Shown piece after piece: positions 44,185 through 52,838 of a stretch of 64,000 bases of DNA (positions within the stretch are counted from its first letter, which is position 1; the number at the start of each line of letters is the position of its first letter). The stretch is taken from contig NZ_JAJOYR010000001.1 in NCBI RefSeq assembly GCF_021202945.1, positions 310,001 through 374,000 of the forward strand, written 5' to 3'. The position numbers were made by a program, and so were the translations under genes. A model generated the notes under the pieces. That model was not told where the DNA came from. It searched no databases and saw only the letters and a program-made list of their open reading frames with translations. The stretch comes from Stenotrophomonas sp. SY1 (GTDB taxonomy: Bacteria; Pseudomonadota; Gammaproteobacteria; Xanthomonadales; Xanthomonadaceae).

Positions 44185-44204
44185 TGACTGTTGAGTTTCA
44201 GTCA
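44185..44204. promoter_or_regulatory. Probable LysR-type operator between MFS gene and lysR
   Basis: TGACTG (44185-44190) and CAGTCA (44199-44204) form a perfect 6-bp dyad with an 8-base T-rich spacer, flanked by CCAA and TTGG. It is 32 bases from the regulator start and 75 bases from the MFS start. Confidence 0.55.
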
Positions 44205-44235
44205 ATAATTGGCCGTCCCCCTCGAATGCACGCCG

Positions 44236-45138
44236 ATGAAAACCACCCTCGATGAGATGCAGGCCTTCATTGCGGTGATCGACGCCGGCTCGATCACCGC
44301 CGCGGCCGAGCAGCTGGACCAGACCACCTCCGGGGTCAGTCGGGCGCTGGCGCGGCTGGAAGAGAAGCTGGGCACCACGTTGCTGACCCGCACCACCCGG
44401 CGCCTGCGCCTGACCGAGGAAGGCGAAGCCTTCCTGGAACAGTCACGCGCGATTGTCGCGTCGGTGGAGGCGGCTGAAGAGCAGATTGCCGCGCGTCGCG
44501 AGCGTCCTTCTGGCCGTTTGCGGGTGGATGCGGCCATGCCGTTCGTGCTGCATGTCATCGCACCGTTGGTCGCCGGTTACCGCGCCCGTTACCCGGAAGT
44601 CGCGCTGGAGCTCAACAGCAGCGAGCGTTACATCGACCTGCTTGAACGCCGTACCGATGTCGCCATCCGCATCGGCCCCTTGGCCGATTCCACGCTGCAC
44701 GCAAGGCCATTGGCGCACAGCCGGCTGCGGGTGTTGGCCAGCCCGGTCTATCTGCAGCAGCACGGCGTGCCGAAGAATCTGGCGAGGTTGCACGAGCATG
44801 CCTTGCTGGGCTTCAACGAACCCGACTCGCTTAACCATTGGCCGCTGCGTGATGAGGACGGCACGTTGCTGCACGTACGTCCGGCGTTGGCGGTATCCAG
44901 TGGCGAAACCCTGCGCCGGTTGGCGTTGGAAGGCGTCGGGATTGTCTGTCTGTCCGACTTCATGACCGAGCGTGACCGCGAGGCCGGCACCCTGGTGGAA
45001 GTGCTGCCGAAACAGACCGTGGAAGTGCGCCAGCCGATTCACGCCGTGTACTACCGCAACACCGCGGTATCGGCGCGGATCACCTCGTTCCTGGATTACC
45101 TGGCGCAGGCGATGGTGAACGCACCATTCGCAAGGTGA
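44236..45138 (+). CDS. LysR family transcriptional regulator
   Basis: A 300-residue regulator with an N-terminal helix-turn-helix (FIAVIDAGSITAAAEQLDQT, VSRALARLEEKLGTTLL) and a substrate-binding domain (about 90-295). ATG 44236 is used because an upstream in-frame ATG adds nine residues that lie in the operator region. It most likely regulates the divergent MFS/aldo-keto reductase operon. It is similar in build to the regulator at 41056 but clearly a separate paralogue. Confidence 0.93.
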   Translation: MKTTLDEMQAFIAVIDAGSITAAAEQLDQTTSGVSRALARLEEKLGTTLLTRTTRRLRLTEEGEAFLEQSRAIVASVEAAEEQIAARRERPSGRLRVDAAMPFVLHVIAPLVAGYRARYPEVALELNSSERYIDLLERRTDVAIRIGPLADSTLHARPLAHSRLRVLASPVYLQQHGVPKNLARLHEHALLGFNEPDSLNHWPLRDEDGTLLHVRPALAVSSGETLRRLALEGVGIVCLSDFMTERDREAGTLVEVLPKQTVEVRQPIHAVYYRNTAVSARITSFLDYLAQAMVNAPFAR

Positions 45139-45168
45139 GCGCTGCGCTGCTGCGTTGCTTTTGCTTAA

Positions 45169-45317
45169 GCCCCTCTCCCCTTGCGGGAGAGGGGTTGGTG
45201 AGAGGGAGCCGCAGCCGCGCTGATGGCCCAATGTCAGTCTTTCCGAAGCCGATCAAAAAGCGCAGAGGCCCCTCATCCGCCCCTTCGGGGCACCTTCTCC
45301 CGCATGCGGGAGAAGGG
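45169..45317. repeat. Family B repeat pair (copy B2)
   Basis: Left arm 45169-45207 (GCCCCTCTCCCCTTGCGGGA start) and right arm 45268-45317, which holds two palindromes, GCCCCTTCGGGGC and CTTCTCCCGCATGCGGGAGA. It fills most of the gap after the lysR gene. Confidence 0.8.
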
Positions 45318-45403
45318 AAGAGCACATGCCAAGAGCGGGAGCCAAAGCCAAGAGCCAAGGCCTTGGCATTACAGCCTTGTCATCGGCGCCGAGTCTCAAC
45401 TCC

Positions 45404-45703
45404 TCAATGCAGTCCCCGACCTGATTCCGCGTGGTGCCACGCGCGCCGTACCAGCCAGCGCGCTTCATCCCAGGGCACTGCCAATGAGGGTTGGTGACGG
45501 TGGTAGCTGTCCTGCAGCACGCGGTAGAGCTGCGCTTCGTTGGCGCGTGGATGGGCCTGGTAAACGTCGTAACTCATTTCCAGCAGGCGCTGGTAATGGT
45601 CGAAGTCATGCTGACCAAGCCGGCCGATGGCATGTACGCCGCGCCAGTAGGCAAGTTCGGCGTCACGGTTGAAGCTGCGTTGGGCTGCGGATGTGGTTTT
45701 CAT
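45404..45703 (-). CDS. Conserved-looking hypothetical protein, 99 residues
   Basis: A soluble 99-residue protein rich in aromatic residues and arginine (ELAYWRGVHAIGRLGQHDFD, WDEARWLVRRAWHHAE). No signal peptide or membrane helix. GC pattern agrees with coding. I do not recognise a family. It stands alone between a family B repeat and the aldo/keto reductase gene. Confidence 0.6.
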   Translation of the reverse strand: MKTTSAAQRSFNRDAELAYWRGVHAIGRLGQHDFDHYQRLLEMSYDVYQAHPRANEAQLYRVLQDSYHRHQPSLAVPWDEARWLVRRAWHHAESGRGLH

Positions 45704-45787
45704 GGGCAGGACTCCACTCGCGGTCGGCTACCCCCTGTCCGGCCGATGCTACGGCGCGCCGTCCTTGGCGTCCAATCCGTAGCGCAT

Positions 45788-46747
45788 TCAGTTTTGTTCG
45801 GCGCTGGCCTGGTCCAACTGCACGATTTCCTGCGGCGTCAGTTGCAGGCGGGCGGCGGCCAGCACGTCGTGCAATTGCGCCACGCTGGTCGCACTGACGA
45901 TGGGTGCACTGATGCCGGGGCGGGCCATCAGCCAGGCCAACGCGACCTGTGCCGGCGTGGCCAGGTGCTTGGCGGCCAGGTCGTCCAATGCGGTCAGGAT
46001 GCGCAGGCCGCGCGGGTTGACGTAGCGGTCCACCACCTTGGCGCCGCGCGCGCTGCTCTTGGTGGCGTCATCGGCATGGCGGTACTTGCCGGTGAGGAAG
46101 CCACTGGCCAACGAGTAGTAGCTGATCACGCCCAGCCCATGCTCGCGCGCCAGGGGTTCCAGCTCGGCCTCGTAGCCGGTGCGGTCGTAGAGGTTGTATT
46201 CGGGCTGCAGGGTTTCGTAGCGCGGCAGGTGGTAATCAGCAGAGACCTTCAATGCATCACGCAGGCGCTCGGCGCTGTAGTTGGATGCGCCAATCGCACG
46301 TACCTTGCCGGCCTGGATCAGGCGCGCGAAGGCGCCAAGGGTTTCTTCCAGCGGTACCGATTCATCGTCTTCATGGGCCTGGTAGAGATCGATCACATCG
46401 GTCTGCAGGCGTCGCAGTGAATCCTCGACCGCGGCATTGATGTTGTCGGCGGAAAGCCCCGGACGTTCGGCCCATTTGGCCACCTTGGTGGCGATGAGCA
46501 CCTTGTCACGTTTGCCGCCGTGCGCGAGCCAGCGGCCGATGATGGTCTCCGATTCGCCGCCGCGATTGCCCTGCACCCAGGCCGGATACACATCAGCGGT
46601 GTCGATCAGGTTGAAGCCGGCATCGACGAAGGCGTCGAGCAGGGTAAAGGCCGTTTTCTCGTCCGCACTCCAGCCAAAGACGTTGCCACCGAAGGCGATG
46701 GGGCTGGCCTGCAGGCCGGAGCGACCAAGTTCGCGGCGCGTGGTCAT
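45788..46747 (-). CDS. Aldo/keto reductase
   Basis: A 319-residue reductase of the AKR11/YajO-like group, different from the DkgB-like one. Tetrad residues lie in LIDTADVYPAWVQGN (Asp, Tyr), ATKVAKW (Lys) and LYQAHEDDE (His); the C-terminal block APIVSATSVAQL binds the cofactor. The start MTTRRELGRSGL is chosen because GGGAG is 7 bases upstream of this ATG and touches the earlier one. The substrate is unknown. Confidence 0.92.
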   Translation of the reverse strand: MTTRRELGRSGLQASPIAFGGNVFGWSADEKTAFTLLDAFVDAGFNLIDTADVYPAWVQGNRGGESETIIGRWLAHGGKRDKVLIATKVAKWAERPGLSADNINAAVEDSLRRLQTDVIDLYQAHEDDESVPLEETLGAFARLIQAGKVRAIGASNYSAERLRDALKVSADYHLPRYETLQPEYNLYDRTGYEAELEPLAREHGLGVISYYSLASGFLTGKYRHADDATKSSARGAKVVDRYVNPRGLRILTALDDLAAKHLATPAQVALAWLMARPGISAPIVSATSVAQLHDVLAAARLQLTPQEIVQLDQASAEQN

Positions 46748-46933
46748 AAGCATCTCCCTGATTTTTTCCCAAGCCTCGCAGCATAGACGCAGATTGTTCC
46801 GGATCGAGGACGTGCGAGTGAAAACAGCGTTCCGCCGCACGAGGCCGCGCTAACGCCGTGTGAACATTTACCCCCGCTCGCCCGTCGCTTGGCGCGTGCT
46901 AGGCTCGCGCCACATCCACTGCCGGAGTAGCCC

Positions 46934-47791
46934 ATGAACAAGCCCGTCCCGTTGCTGTGTGCCTGCCTGCTGGGAATGAGCGTGCTGATCTCCAGCCTGC
47001 CCGCCGATGCGAAACAGAACACCGTGGCCGCTGCCCAGATCCAGGTGCCCGCCTCGCTGCAGGCGGCGGTGGACGGCAGCTGGCGCACGCCGGCCAATGT
47101 GCTGCGCGATGAGTACCGGCACCCGGCGCAGACGCTGGCTTTCTTCGGCCTGAAGCCGGACCAGACCGTGGTCGAGATCACCCCGGGCGGCGGTTGGTAT
47201 GCGGAAATCCTGGCGCCGTACCTGCGCGACGGCGGCAAGTACATTGCCGCCGTGGTCGATCCGCAGGCGCTGCCGGCCGGCGGTGGGCGCGATTACCAGC
47301 AGCGCTCGCGCGACGGGCTGGCCAAGAAGTTCGCCGAGTCGCCGGCGCAGTTCGACCGCGCCACCGAAGTGGCCTACGACCCGGCCGCGCCGGTGCTGGG
47401 CGCGCCCGGGTCGGCTGACCTGGTGCTGACCTTCCGCAACGTGCACAACTGGCGTTCCAACAACCAGGCCGAGGGCCTGTTCCGCGCGTTCTTCGACGTA
47501 CTCAAGCCCGGCGGCACGCTGGGTGTGGTCGAGCACCGCGCCAAGGCCGATGTGCCGGCCGATGACAAGAGCGGCTATGTGGGCCAGGCGCAGGTGATCG
47601 CGATGGCTGAGGCGGCCGGCTTCCGGCTTGACGCCAGCAGCGAGGTCAACGCCAATCCGCGCGACACCAAGGATCATCCCAAGGGCGTGTGGACGCTGCC
47701 GCCGTCCAACAGCCACGACGCAGCCGATGCCGCCAAGTACAAGGCCATCGGCGAAAGCGACCGGATGACGCTGCGTTTCATCAAGCCGTGA
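46934..47791 (+). CDS. Exported methyltransferase-like protein
   Basis: A 285-residue protein with a class I SAM-methyltransferase fold (VVEITPGGGWYAEILAPYL as motif I, ADLVLTFRNVHNW, LKPGGTLGVVEHR). Unusually it starts with a clear signal peptide (residues 1-26, VPLLCACLLGMSVLISSLPADA), so it should be periplasmic, where SAM is not expected. Homologues with the same layout are common in xanthomonads. The function is unknown; a SAM-independent or binding role is possible. Confidence 0.85.
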   Translation: MNKPVPLLCACLLGMSVLISSLPADAKQNTVAAAQIQVPASLQAAVDGSWRTPANVLRDEYRHPAQTLAFFGLKPDQTVVEITPGGGWYAEILAPYLRDGGKYIAAVVDPQALPAGGGRDYQQRSRDGLAKKFAESPAQFDRATEVAYDPAAPVLGAPGSADLVLTFRNVHNWRSNNQAEGLFRAFFDVLKPGGTLGVVEHRAKADVPADDKSGYVGQAQVIAMAEAAGFRLDASSEVNANPRDTKDHPKGVWTLPPSNSHDAADAAKYKAIGESDRMTLRFIKP

Positions 47792-47802
47792 GGCAGTACG
47801 GC

Positions 47803-47947
47803 CGGGAATAGGGAACAGGGAACCGGGAATGGGACAATGCAGGTCTGTCGCGCTGGCCGGTTGTGGCCGGGCGCAGGGCTGGTGAAGGCGCGGATCTGAG
47901 GTCCGCGCCCGGCAACCATTCCCGATTTCCCGTTTCCCATTCTCCGC
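47803..47947. repeat. GGGAAT-rich inverted element
   Basis: GGGAATAGGGAACAGGGAAC on the left is mirrored by CATTCCCGATTTCCCGTTTC on the right, around an inner inverted repeat (GCCGGGCGC and GCGCCCGGC). A similar ATTCCC-rich tract precedes tatD (51990-52020). It lies directly before rluE. Confidence 0.55.
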
Positions 47948-47952
47948 CTCCG

Positions 47953-48489
47953 ATGCTCATCGCCTTCAACAAACCCTTCAACGTGCTGTGCCAGTTCACC
48001 GACCGCAGCCAGCCGCCGCGCGCGACCCTTGCCGGCTTCGGCCTGCCGGCCAACGTGTATGCGGCAGGGCGCCTGGACTACGACAGTGAAGGACTGTTGC
48101 TGCTCACCGACGACGGCAACCTGGCCCACCGCCTGACCGACCCGAAGCACAAGCAGCCCAAGACCTACTGGGTGCAGGTGGAGGGCGTGCCGACGGAGGA
48201 GAAACTGCAGGCGCTGCGCGATGGCGTTGTGCTCAACGACGGTCCCACGCTGCCGGCGGGGGTGCAGCTGCTGGAAACCGCGCCGGCGTTGTGGGAACGC
48301 GATCCACCGGTACGCTTCCGCAAAACCGTGCCTGATGCGTGGCTGGCGGTGACCCTGCGCGAGGGCCGCAACCGCCAGGTACGGCGGATGACCGCTGCGG
48401 TCGGCCTGCCGACACTACGGCTGGTACGCGCTTCGATGGGACCGCATGCGTTGCAGGATCTGCAGCCGGGGCAGTGGCGGGAAGTCTGA
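47953..48489 (+). CDS. rluE: 23S rRNA pseudouridine synthase RluE
   Basis: A 178-residue pseudouridine synthase of the RsuA family, without S4 domain. E. coli RluE makes pseudouridine 2457 of 23S rRNA. The catalytic Asp is in AAGRLDYDSEGLLLLTDDG; FNKPFNVLCQF, KTYWVQVEGVP and LREGRNRQVRRMTAAVG are the other conserved blocks. The start MLIAFNKPFN is set by family alignment; upstream frame runs through a repeat. Confidence 0.92.
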   Translation: MLIAFNKPFNVLCQFTDRSQPPRATLAGFGLPANVYAAGRLDYDSEGLLLLTDDGNLAHRLTDPKHKQPKTYWVQVEGVPTEEKLQALRDGVVLNDGPTLPAGVQLLETAPALWERDPPVRFRKTVPDAWLAVTLREGRNRQVRRMTAAVGLPTLRLVRASMGPHALQDLQPGQWREV

Positions 48490-48586
48490 GAAACGCAGGA
48501 GCTTCCGGCGATGGGGGCCAGAAACCAGCAACAGCAGAAGCTTTGGCTTTTACGGGTTACCGGTTTCTGTCCACCAATGCCTGGCT

Positions 48587-48943
48587 TTAAGCGTCGCTGC
48601 CGATATCGCTGGTTTCATCGGTGACGCTGGCCGCGTGACGGCGGCGCTGGGCAATCTGGCGTGACTTGGCTTCCACCGCTTCGTTGTCGCGCTTGTTCTT
48701 GCGGTACAGCGCGTAGCCGAGCAGGCCCAGGCCAACGGCGGCCACGGCGATGGTGGCGGTGGGGTTGCGCTTGGCAACACGGGTGACGGCACGGCCACCG
48801 GTCTTCATCGCACCGATCGCGGCGCCGGCCTTGAGCCATTCGGCGGCATTGGCACCGCCACCCTTGATGCTTCCGCCTGCGTGGTTGACCAGCTCCAGAG
48901 CACGTTCCAGTGCCGGGCCGGTGATATCGCTGAACTTGCTCAT
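48587..48943 (-). CDS. Small single-helix membrane protein, unknown function
   Basis: A 118-residue protein. A soluble, Gly/Ala-rich N-terminal part (TGPALERALELVNHAGG) precedes one hydrophobic helix (TATIAVAAVGLGLLGYALY) and a strongly basic, then acidic tail. Codon pattern supports a real gene. No family is recognised. A family A repeat lies just upstream of it. Confidence 0.7.
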   Translation of the reverse strand: MSKFSDITGPALERALELVNHAGGSIKGGGANAAEWLKAGAAIGAMKTGGRAVTRVAKRNPTATIAVAAVGLGLLGYALYRKNKRDNEAVEAKSRQIAQRRRHAASVTDETSDIGSDA

Positions 48944-49083
48944 GTGGGGACTCCTCTGTCGCGGGCAGGCACCCAGTGTGGCTGCACGGGCGTGTAAAGG
49001 ATGTTAGCCGGACGCGGGCGTGGGTTTGAAGGGGGCTGCGTGAACGGAAGGCGCGATGGTAGGGGCCGGAGCGTGATGCAACG

Positions 49084-49233
49084 GCACCCCTCCCCAACCC
49101 TCCCCTTCGCTGCGCGAAAGGGAGGGAGCGCAGCGCCTGCACTGCGATCTGCGCACGCCGGAGCTTCTCTCACCACGCGCTGGAACCGCCCCCTCCCTTT
49201 CGCGCAGCGAAGGGGAGGGTTGGGGAGGGGTGC
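49084..49233. repeat. Family A REPIN-like inverted repeat pair (copy A4)
   Basis: The best-preserved copy. Left arm starts GCACCCCTCCCCAACCCTCC at 49084; right arm ends GGTTGGGGAGGGGTGC at 49233. Each arm carries the inner palindrome CCTTCGCTGCGCGAAAGG or its reverse. It fills the 330-bp gap between the membrane protein gene and the end of hrpB, and no gene is seen there. Confidence 0.9.
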
Positions 49234-49273
49234 TTGTGCTGTAGCAGCCGCGACACCCGCACCCGCTCACGCA

Positions 49274-51886
49274 TCACGTCCCGCGCGGCTTTGCGCGGTG
49301 GGTGGCGGTTGCGCTCCAAGGATCGTCCGGCCAGGGATGTCGCGGATACCGGCCCTTCATTTCCTTTTTCACTTCCGCGTAGGTGTTCTGCCAGAAGTTC
49401 TTCAGGTCGCCGGTGACCTGCAGGGGCTTGCCGCCGGGTGAAAGCAGATGCAGCAGCAACGGCACCCGGCCATCGGCGATGCGCGGCGTGTCGGCCAGGC
49501 CGAACAATTCCTGCAGTTTCACCGCCAACACCGGTGGCCTAGGAAGGACGCCTTCATCGTCCAGCGCGTATTCAATGCGCCGGTCCATGCCCGAAGGCAC
49601 GTTGATGCGCAGCGGCGCGTACCGATCGATCAATTGCCGCGTGTTCCAGTCGATGCCGGATTTCAGCGCTTCACCGAGCTCATCTTCGGACAACGCCTCC
49701 AGACGCGTCTTGCCGTTGAAGGCAGGCAGCAGCCAGTCGTCCAACGCTGTCAGCAGGGCCGTGTCGGAGGGATCGGGAAGTTCCAGCTCCGGCATCCAGT
49801 GGCGCAGGCCCATCACCCGCCAGCGCCATTGCTGCAGGTTCTCGGTCCATGGCAGCGCGTCCAGGCCCAGTTCGCGCACGGCGTCGGTCAGTGCACGTGC
49901 GGCGTGCGCGGGGTTTACCTGCCCGGCCGGGCGGCTGTCGAGCACGATGCGCTCGAAGCTGCTTTCGCGGCGTGCTTCCAGCGCACGCTTGGCGCTGTTC
50001 CAACGCACCACGTCCTGCTGCCGGAAGCGCTCGGGAAAGTCGCTGCGCAGGCGCGCCTCATCCACCGGTGCGGCACGCAGGATCAAGGCATCGCGCGGAT
50101 CGTGGCGCAGCTCGCTGATGACCAGCCACGGTTCGCCACGCAGGTCGCTGTTGTCGAACTGACGCGCGCTGCGGCCATTGGCCAGCTGGTAGCGCTGCGG
50201 ATCGTTCGGATGCTGCACGGCGATGCGGTCGGGGAAGGCGTGAGCCAGCAGGTCGCCAAGTTCATGTGCTTCGATATCGGCCGGCGGCGTGGAATCGCAG
50301 CGCAGCCGACGGCGCCATTGCTTTGCTGCGGCATCGATGGCGGCCAGCGCGCTGCGGTTGGCATCATGCGGTGCGCGTCCACTGCGGAAGGCCGCGAGCG
50401 CGCGCCAGCGGGCAGCCAATGCGTCGCCGCCCTGGCGCAGCGGATCGCGCGCTTCCAGCAGTGCAGCCAGATCCGCGGCGAGGGCTTGTTCGCGGGCGTT
50501 CGCTGCGGACAAGAGCATCGCGGCCATGCGCGGGTGCGTGCCCAGGCCGAGCATGCGCTTGCCCAGCGCGGTGATGGTGTTGTCCTTGCTCAATGCGCCC
50601 AGGCGTTGCAGCAGTTCGCGTGCGGCGGCCAATGCGCCCGCTGGTGGTGGATCGACGAAGCGCAGTTCATCGCTGCCCCAGGCGGCCAGTTCCAGCGCCA
50701 GCGACGCAAGCTCCACCTGTGCCATTTCCGGACGGCGCTGTGGTTCCAGTCGTTGTGACTGCGGCCACAGGCGCCATGCCCAGCCCGCAGCGACGCGCCC
50801 GGCGCGGCCGGCGCGCTGGTCGGCCGAGGCCTGCGAAATGGCTACTGCATCCAGTCGAGAGAAACCGCTGTTGGGGTCGTAACGCGGCTCTCGCGCCAAA
50901 CCGGCGTCGATCACCACGCGCACGCCGGGCAGGGTCACCGAGGATTCGGCCACGTTGGTGGCCAGCACCACGCGGCGACGGCCGTCCGGGTCGGGTTGCA
51001 GCACCCGCGATTGCTGCTCGATCGGGAGTTCGCCGTGGAGCGGGAGCACTTCGTACCCTTCTCCCTGCGGGAGAAGGTGGCGCGCAGCGCCGGATGAGGG
51101 TGCGCGCGAAGCTTGGTGTTGTTGAGAGTTGTGGGAGGCTGCGGCTCCTACCCTCTCCCCAACCTCTCCCCCGGAGGGAGAGGGGCTTAAGGCAGCCTGC
51201 ACCTTGGCGATCTCCCGCTGCCCCGGCAGGAACACCAGTACATCGCCCGGATGCTCGGCCAATGCCTGTTCCACTGCCCGTCGGGTCTGCGCTTCCAGCG
51301 ACTCGTCACGGCGGGCCGGGAAGTGGCTGACCTCCACCGGGTAGCTGCGGCCTTCGCTGGACAGGCGCGGCGCATCGAGGAAGTTGGCAAGGCGTTCGCC
51401 GTCGAGCGTGGCCGACATCACCACGATGCGCAGGTCATCGCGTAGCTGACTTTGCACATCCAGCGCCAAGGCAAGGCCCAGGTCGGCGGACAGGTGGCGC
51501 TCGTGGAATTCGTCGAACAGCAGCGCGCCGACGCCTTCCAGCAGCGGGTCGTCCTGCAGCATGCGGGTGAGGATGCCTTCGGTAACGACCTCGATCCGGG
51601 TGCGTGCGGACACCTTGTTCTCGAAACGGATGCGGTAGCCGACTGTCTCGCCAACCGGTTCGCCCAGTTGCCGGGCCATGAACAGCGCGGCGCTGCGTGC
51701 GGCCACGCGGCGCGGTTCGAGCATGATGATCTTGCGCCCGGCCAGCCACGGCGCATCCAGCAGCGCCAGCGGCACCTGGGTGGTCTTGCCGGCGCCGGGC
51801 GGGGCTTCCAGCACCAGGCGCGGATGCGCGGCCAGGTGTTGGAGGAGCTCGGGGAGCAGCGGGGAGATGGGGAATGCGGGTGACAT
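49274..51886 (-). CDS. hrpB: ATP-dependent helicase HrpB with repeat-derived insertion
   Basis: A DEAH-type RNA helicase-like protein of 870 residues. HrpB homologues act in mRNA processing or PBP1b-linked envelope functions in some species; the exact role is unsettled. Motif I EAPPGAGKTTQVPL, motif II LLFDEFHERHLSADLG (residues 123 on), motif III VMSATLDGERL, and motif VI DQRAGRAGRVA are intact. Between AKVQAA (residue 232) and VLPLHGELP (280) lies an extra segment of about 46 residues encoded by a family B repeat pair; in E. coli HrpB the same linker is only a few residues. The reading frame is unbroken. Start is ATG 51886; an ATG 9 bases upstream is possible. Confidence 0.93.
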   Translation of the reverse strand: MSPAFPISPLLPELLQHLAAHPRLVLEAPPGAGKTTQVPLALLDAPWLAGRKIIMLEPRRVAARSAALFMARQLGEPVGETVGYRIRFENKVSARTRIEVVTEGILTRMLQDDPLLEGVGALLFDEFHERHLSADLGLALALDVQSQLRDDLRIVVMSATLDGERLANFLDAPRLSSEGRSYPVEVSHFPARRDESLEAQTRRAVEQALAEHPGDVLVFLPGQREIAKVQAALSPSPSGGEVGERVGAAASHNSQQHQASRAPSSGAARHLLPQGEGYEVLPLHGELPIEQQSRVLQPDPDGRRRVVLATNVAESSVTLPGVRVVIDAGLAREPRYDPNSGFSRLDAVAISQASADQRAGRAGRVAAGWAWRLWPQSQRLEPQRRPEMAQVELASLALELAAWGSDELRFVDPPPAGALAAARELLQRLGALSKDNTITALGKRMLGLGTHPRMAAMLLSAANAREQALAADLAALLEARDPLRQGGDALAARWRALAAFRSGRAPHDANRSALAAIDAAAKQWRRRLRCDSTPPADIEAHELGDLLAHAFPDRIAVQHPNDPQRYQLANGRSARQFDNSDLRGEPWLVISELRHDPRDALILRAAPVDEARLRSDFPERFRQQDVVRWNSAKRALEARRESSFERIVLDSRPAGQVNPAHAARALTDAVRELGLDALPWTENLQQWRWRVMGLRHWMPELELPDPSDTALLTALDDWLLPAFNGKTRLEALSEDELGEALKSGIDWNTRQLIDRYAPLRINVPSGMDRRIEYALDDEGVLPRPPVLAVKLQELFGLADTPRIADGRVPLLLHLLSPGGKPLQVTGDLKNFWQNTYAEVKKEMKGRYPRHPWPDDPWSATATHRAKPRGT
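51056..51189. repeat. Family B repeat pair inside hrpB (copy B3)
   Basis: Left arm 51056-51100 (CCCTTCTCCCTGCGGGAGAA start, then a GGATGAGGG end) and right arm 51149-51189 (CCCTCTCCCCAACCTCTCCC with GGAGGGAGAGGGG) match the arms of copy B2. Both arms and the 48-bp core are translated in frame within the helicase. Confidence 0.8.
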
Positions 51887-52027
51887 GCCGCACATTGTAG
51901 AAGCCCTGTAGAGCGCAGCCATGTGCGCGGGAGCATTACCGGGAAAGCCCCGGCGAGCGTGGCTCGGAGCCACCGGGCGGCACAATGACTACAATTCCCC
52001 GTTCCCGCTTCCCTGTTCCCCGCATCA

Positions 52028-52822
52028 ATGCAACTGATCGACATCGGCGCCAACCTCACCCACGAATCCTTTGATCGCGACCTGGACGCGGTGCTCGAGC
52101 GCGCCCGCGCTGCCGGCGTGGTGCAGATGGTGATCACCGGCGCCAGCCGCGAACACTCGCCGATGGCACTGGACCTGGCACGACGTCACCCCGGTTTCCT
52201 GTACGCCACGGCCGGCGTGCATCCGCACCATGCCAGCGAATACACCGACGAATGCGACGCCGAAATGCGCGCGCTGCATGCGCACCCGGAAGTGGTGGCA
52301 GTGGGCGAGTGCGGGCTGGATTACAACCGTGATTTCTCGCCGCGCCCGGCGCAGCGCAAGGCCTTCGAGCGTCAGTTGCAGATCGCCAGCGAGAATGGCA
52401 AGCCGTTGTTCCTGCATCAGCGCGATGCGCATGATGATTTCATCGCGATGATGAAGAACTTCGACGGCCAGCTCGGTCCGGCAGTGGTGCATTGCTTCAC
52501 CGCCGAACGGCGCGAGCTGTTCGACTATCTGGACCGCGATTACTACATCGGCATCACCGGTTGGCTGTGCGATGAGCGCCGCGGCGCGCACCTGCGTGAG
52601 CTGGTCAAGCACATCCCGGCCGAGCGCATGATGATCGAGACCGATGCGCCGTACCTGCTGCCGCGCACGCTGCGTCCGATGCCGAAGGACCGCCGCAACG
52701 AGCCGGCGTTCCTGTCGCATATCGTTGAAGAGCTGGCGCGCGATCGTGGCGAAGACGTGGCATTGACCGCCGCCAACGCCACTGCCGCCACGCGCGCGTT
52801 CTTCCGCCTGCCGCCGGTCTGA
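52028..52822 (+). CDS. tatD: TatD metal-dependent DNase
   Basis: A 264-residue TIM-barrel hydrolase of the TatD subfamily, a Mg2+-dependent 3'-5' exonuclease for DNA and RNA in repair. MQLIDIGANLTHESFDRD replaces the DxHCHLD start of YcfH/YjjV, which is normal for true TatD. Metal and catalytic residues follow in AGVHPHHASE, GECGLDYNRDFS, VVHCFTAE and ETDAPYLLPRTL. It is divergent from hrpB with 141 bp between them. Confidence 0.93.
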   Translation: MQLIDIGANLTHESFDRDLDAVLERARAAGVVQMVITGASREHSPMALDLARRHPGFLYATAGVHPHHASEYTDECDAEMRALHAHPEVVAVGECGLDYNRDFSPRPAQRKAFERQLQIASENGKPLFLHQRDAHDDFIAMMKNFDGQLGPAVVHCFTAERRELFDYLDRDYYIGITGWLCDERRGAHLRELVKHIPAERMMIETDAPYLLPRTLRPMPKDRRNEPAFLSHIVEELARDRGEDVALTAANATAATRAFFRLPPV

Positions 52823-52838
52823 CGGCAGGCGGAGCCAA

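Noticed and set aside
10361-49233. CRISPR-like array suggested by recurring GC-rich repeats
   Set aside because: The repeats are dispersed, inverted and intergenic, without regular spacers or cas genes.
52028-52060. TatD seems to lack the N-terminal HxH metal motif
   Set aside because: True TatD proteins (as in E. coli) begin with DIGxNLT instead; the remaining metal ligands are present, so this is not a loss of function.
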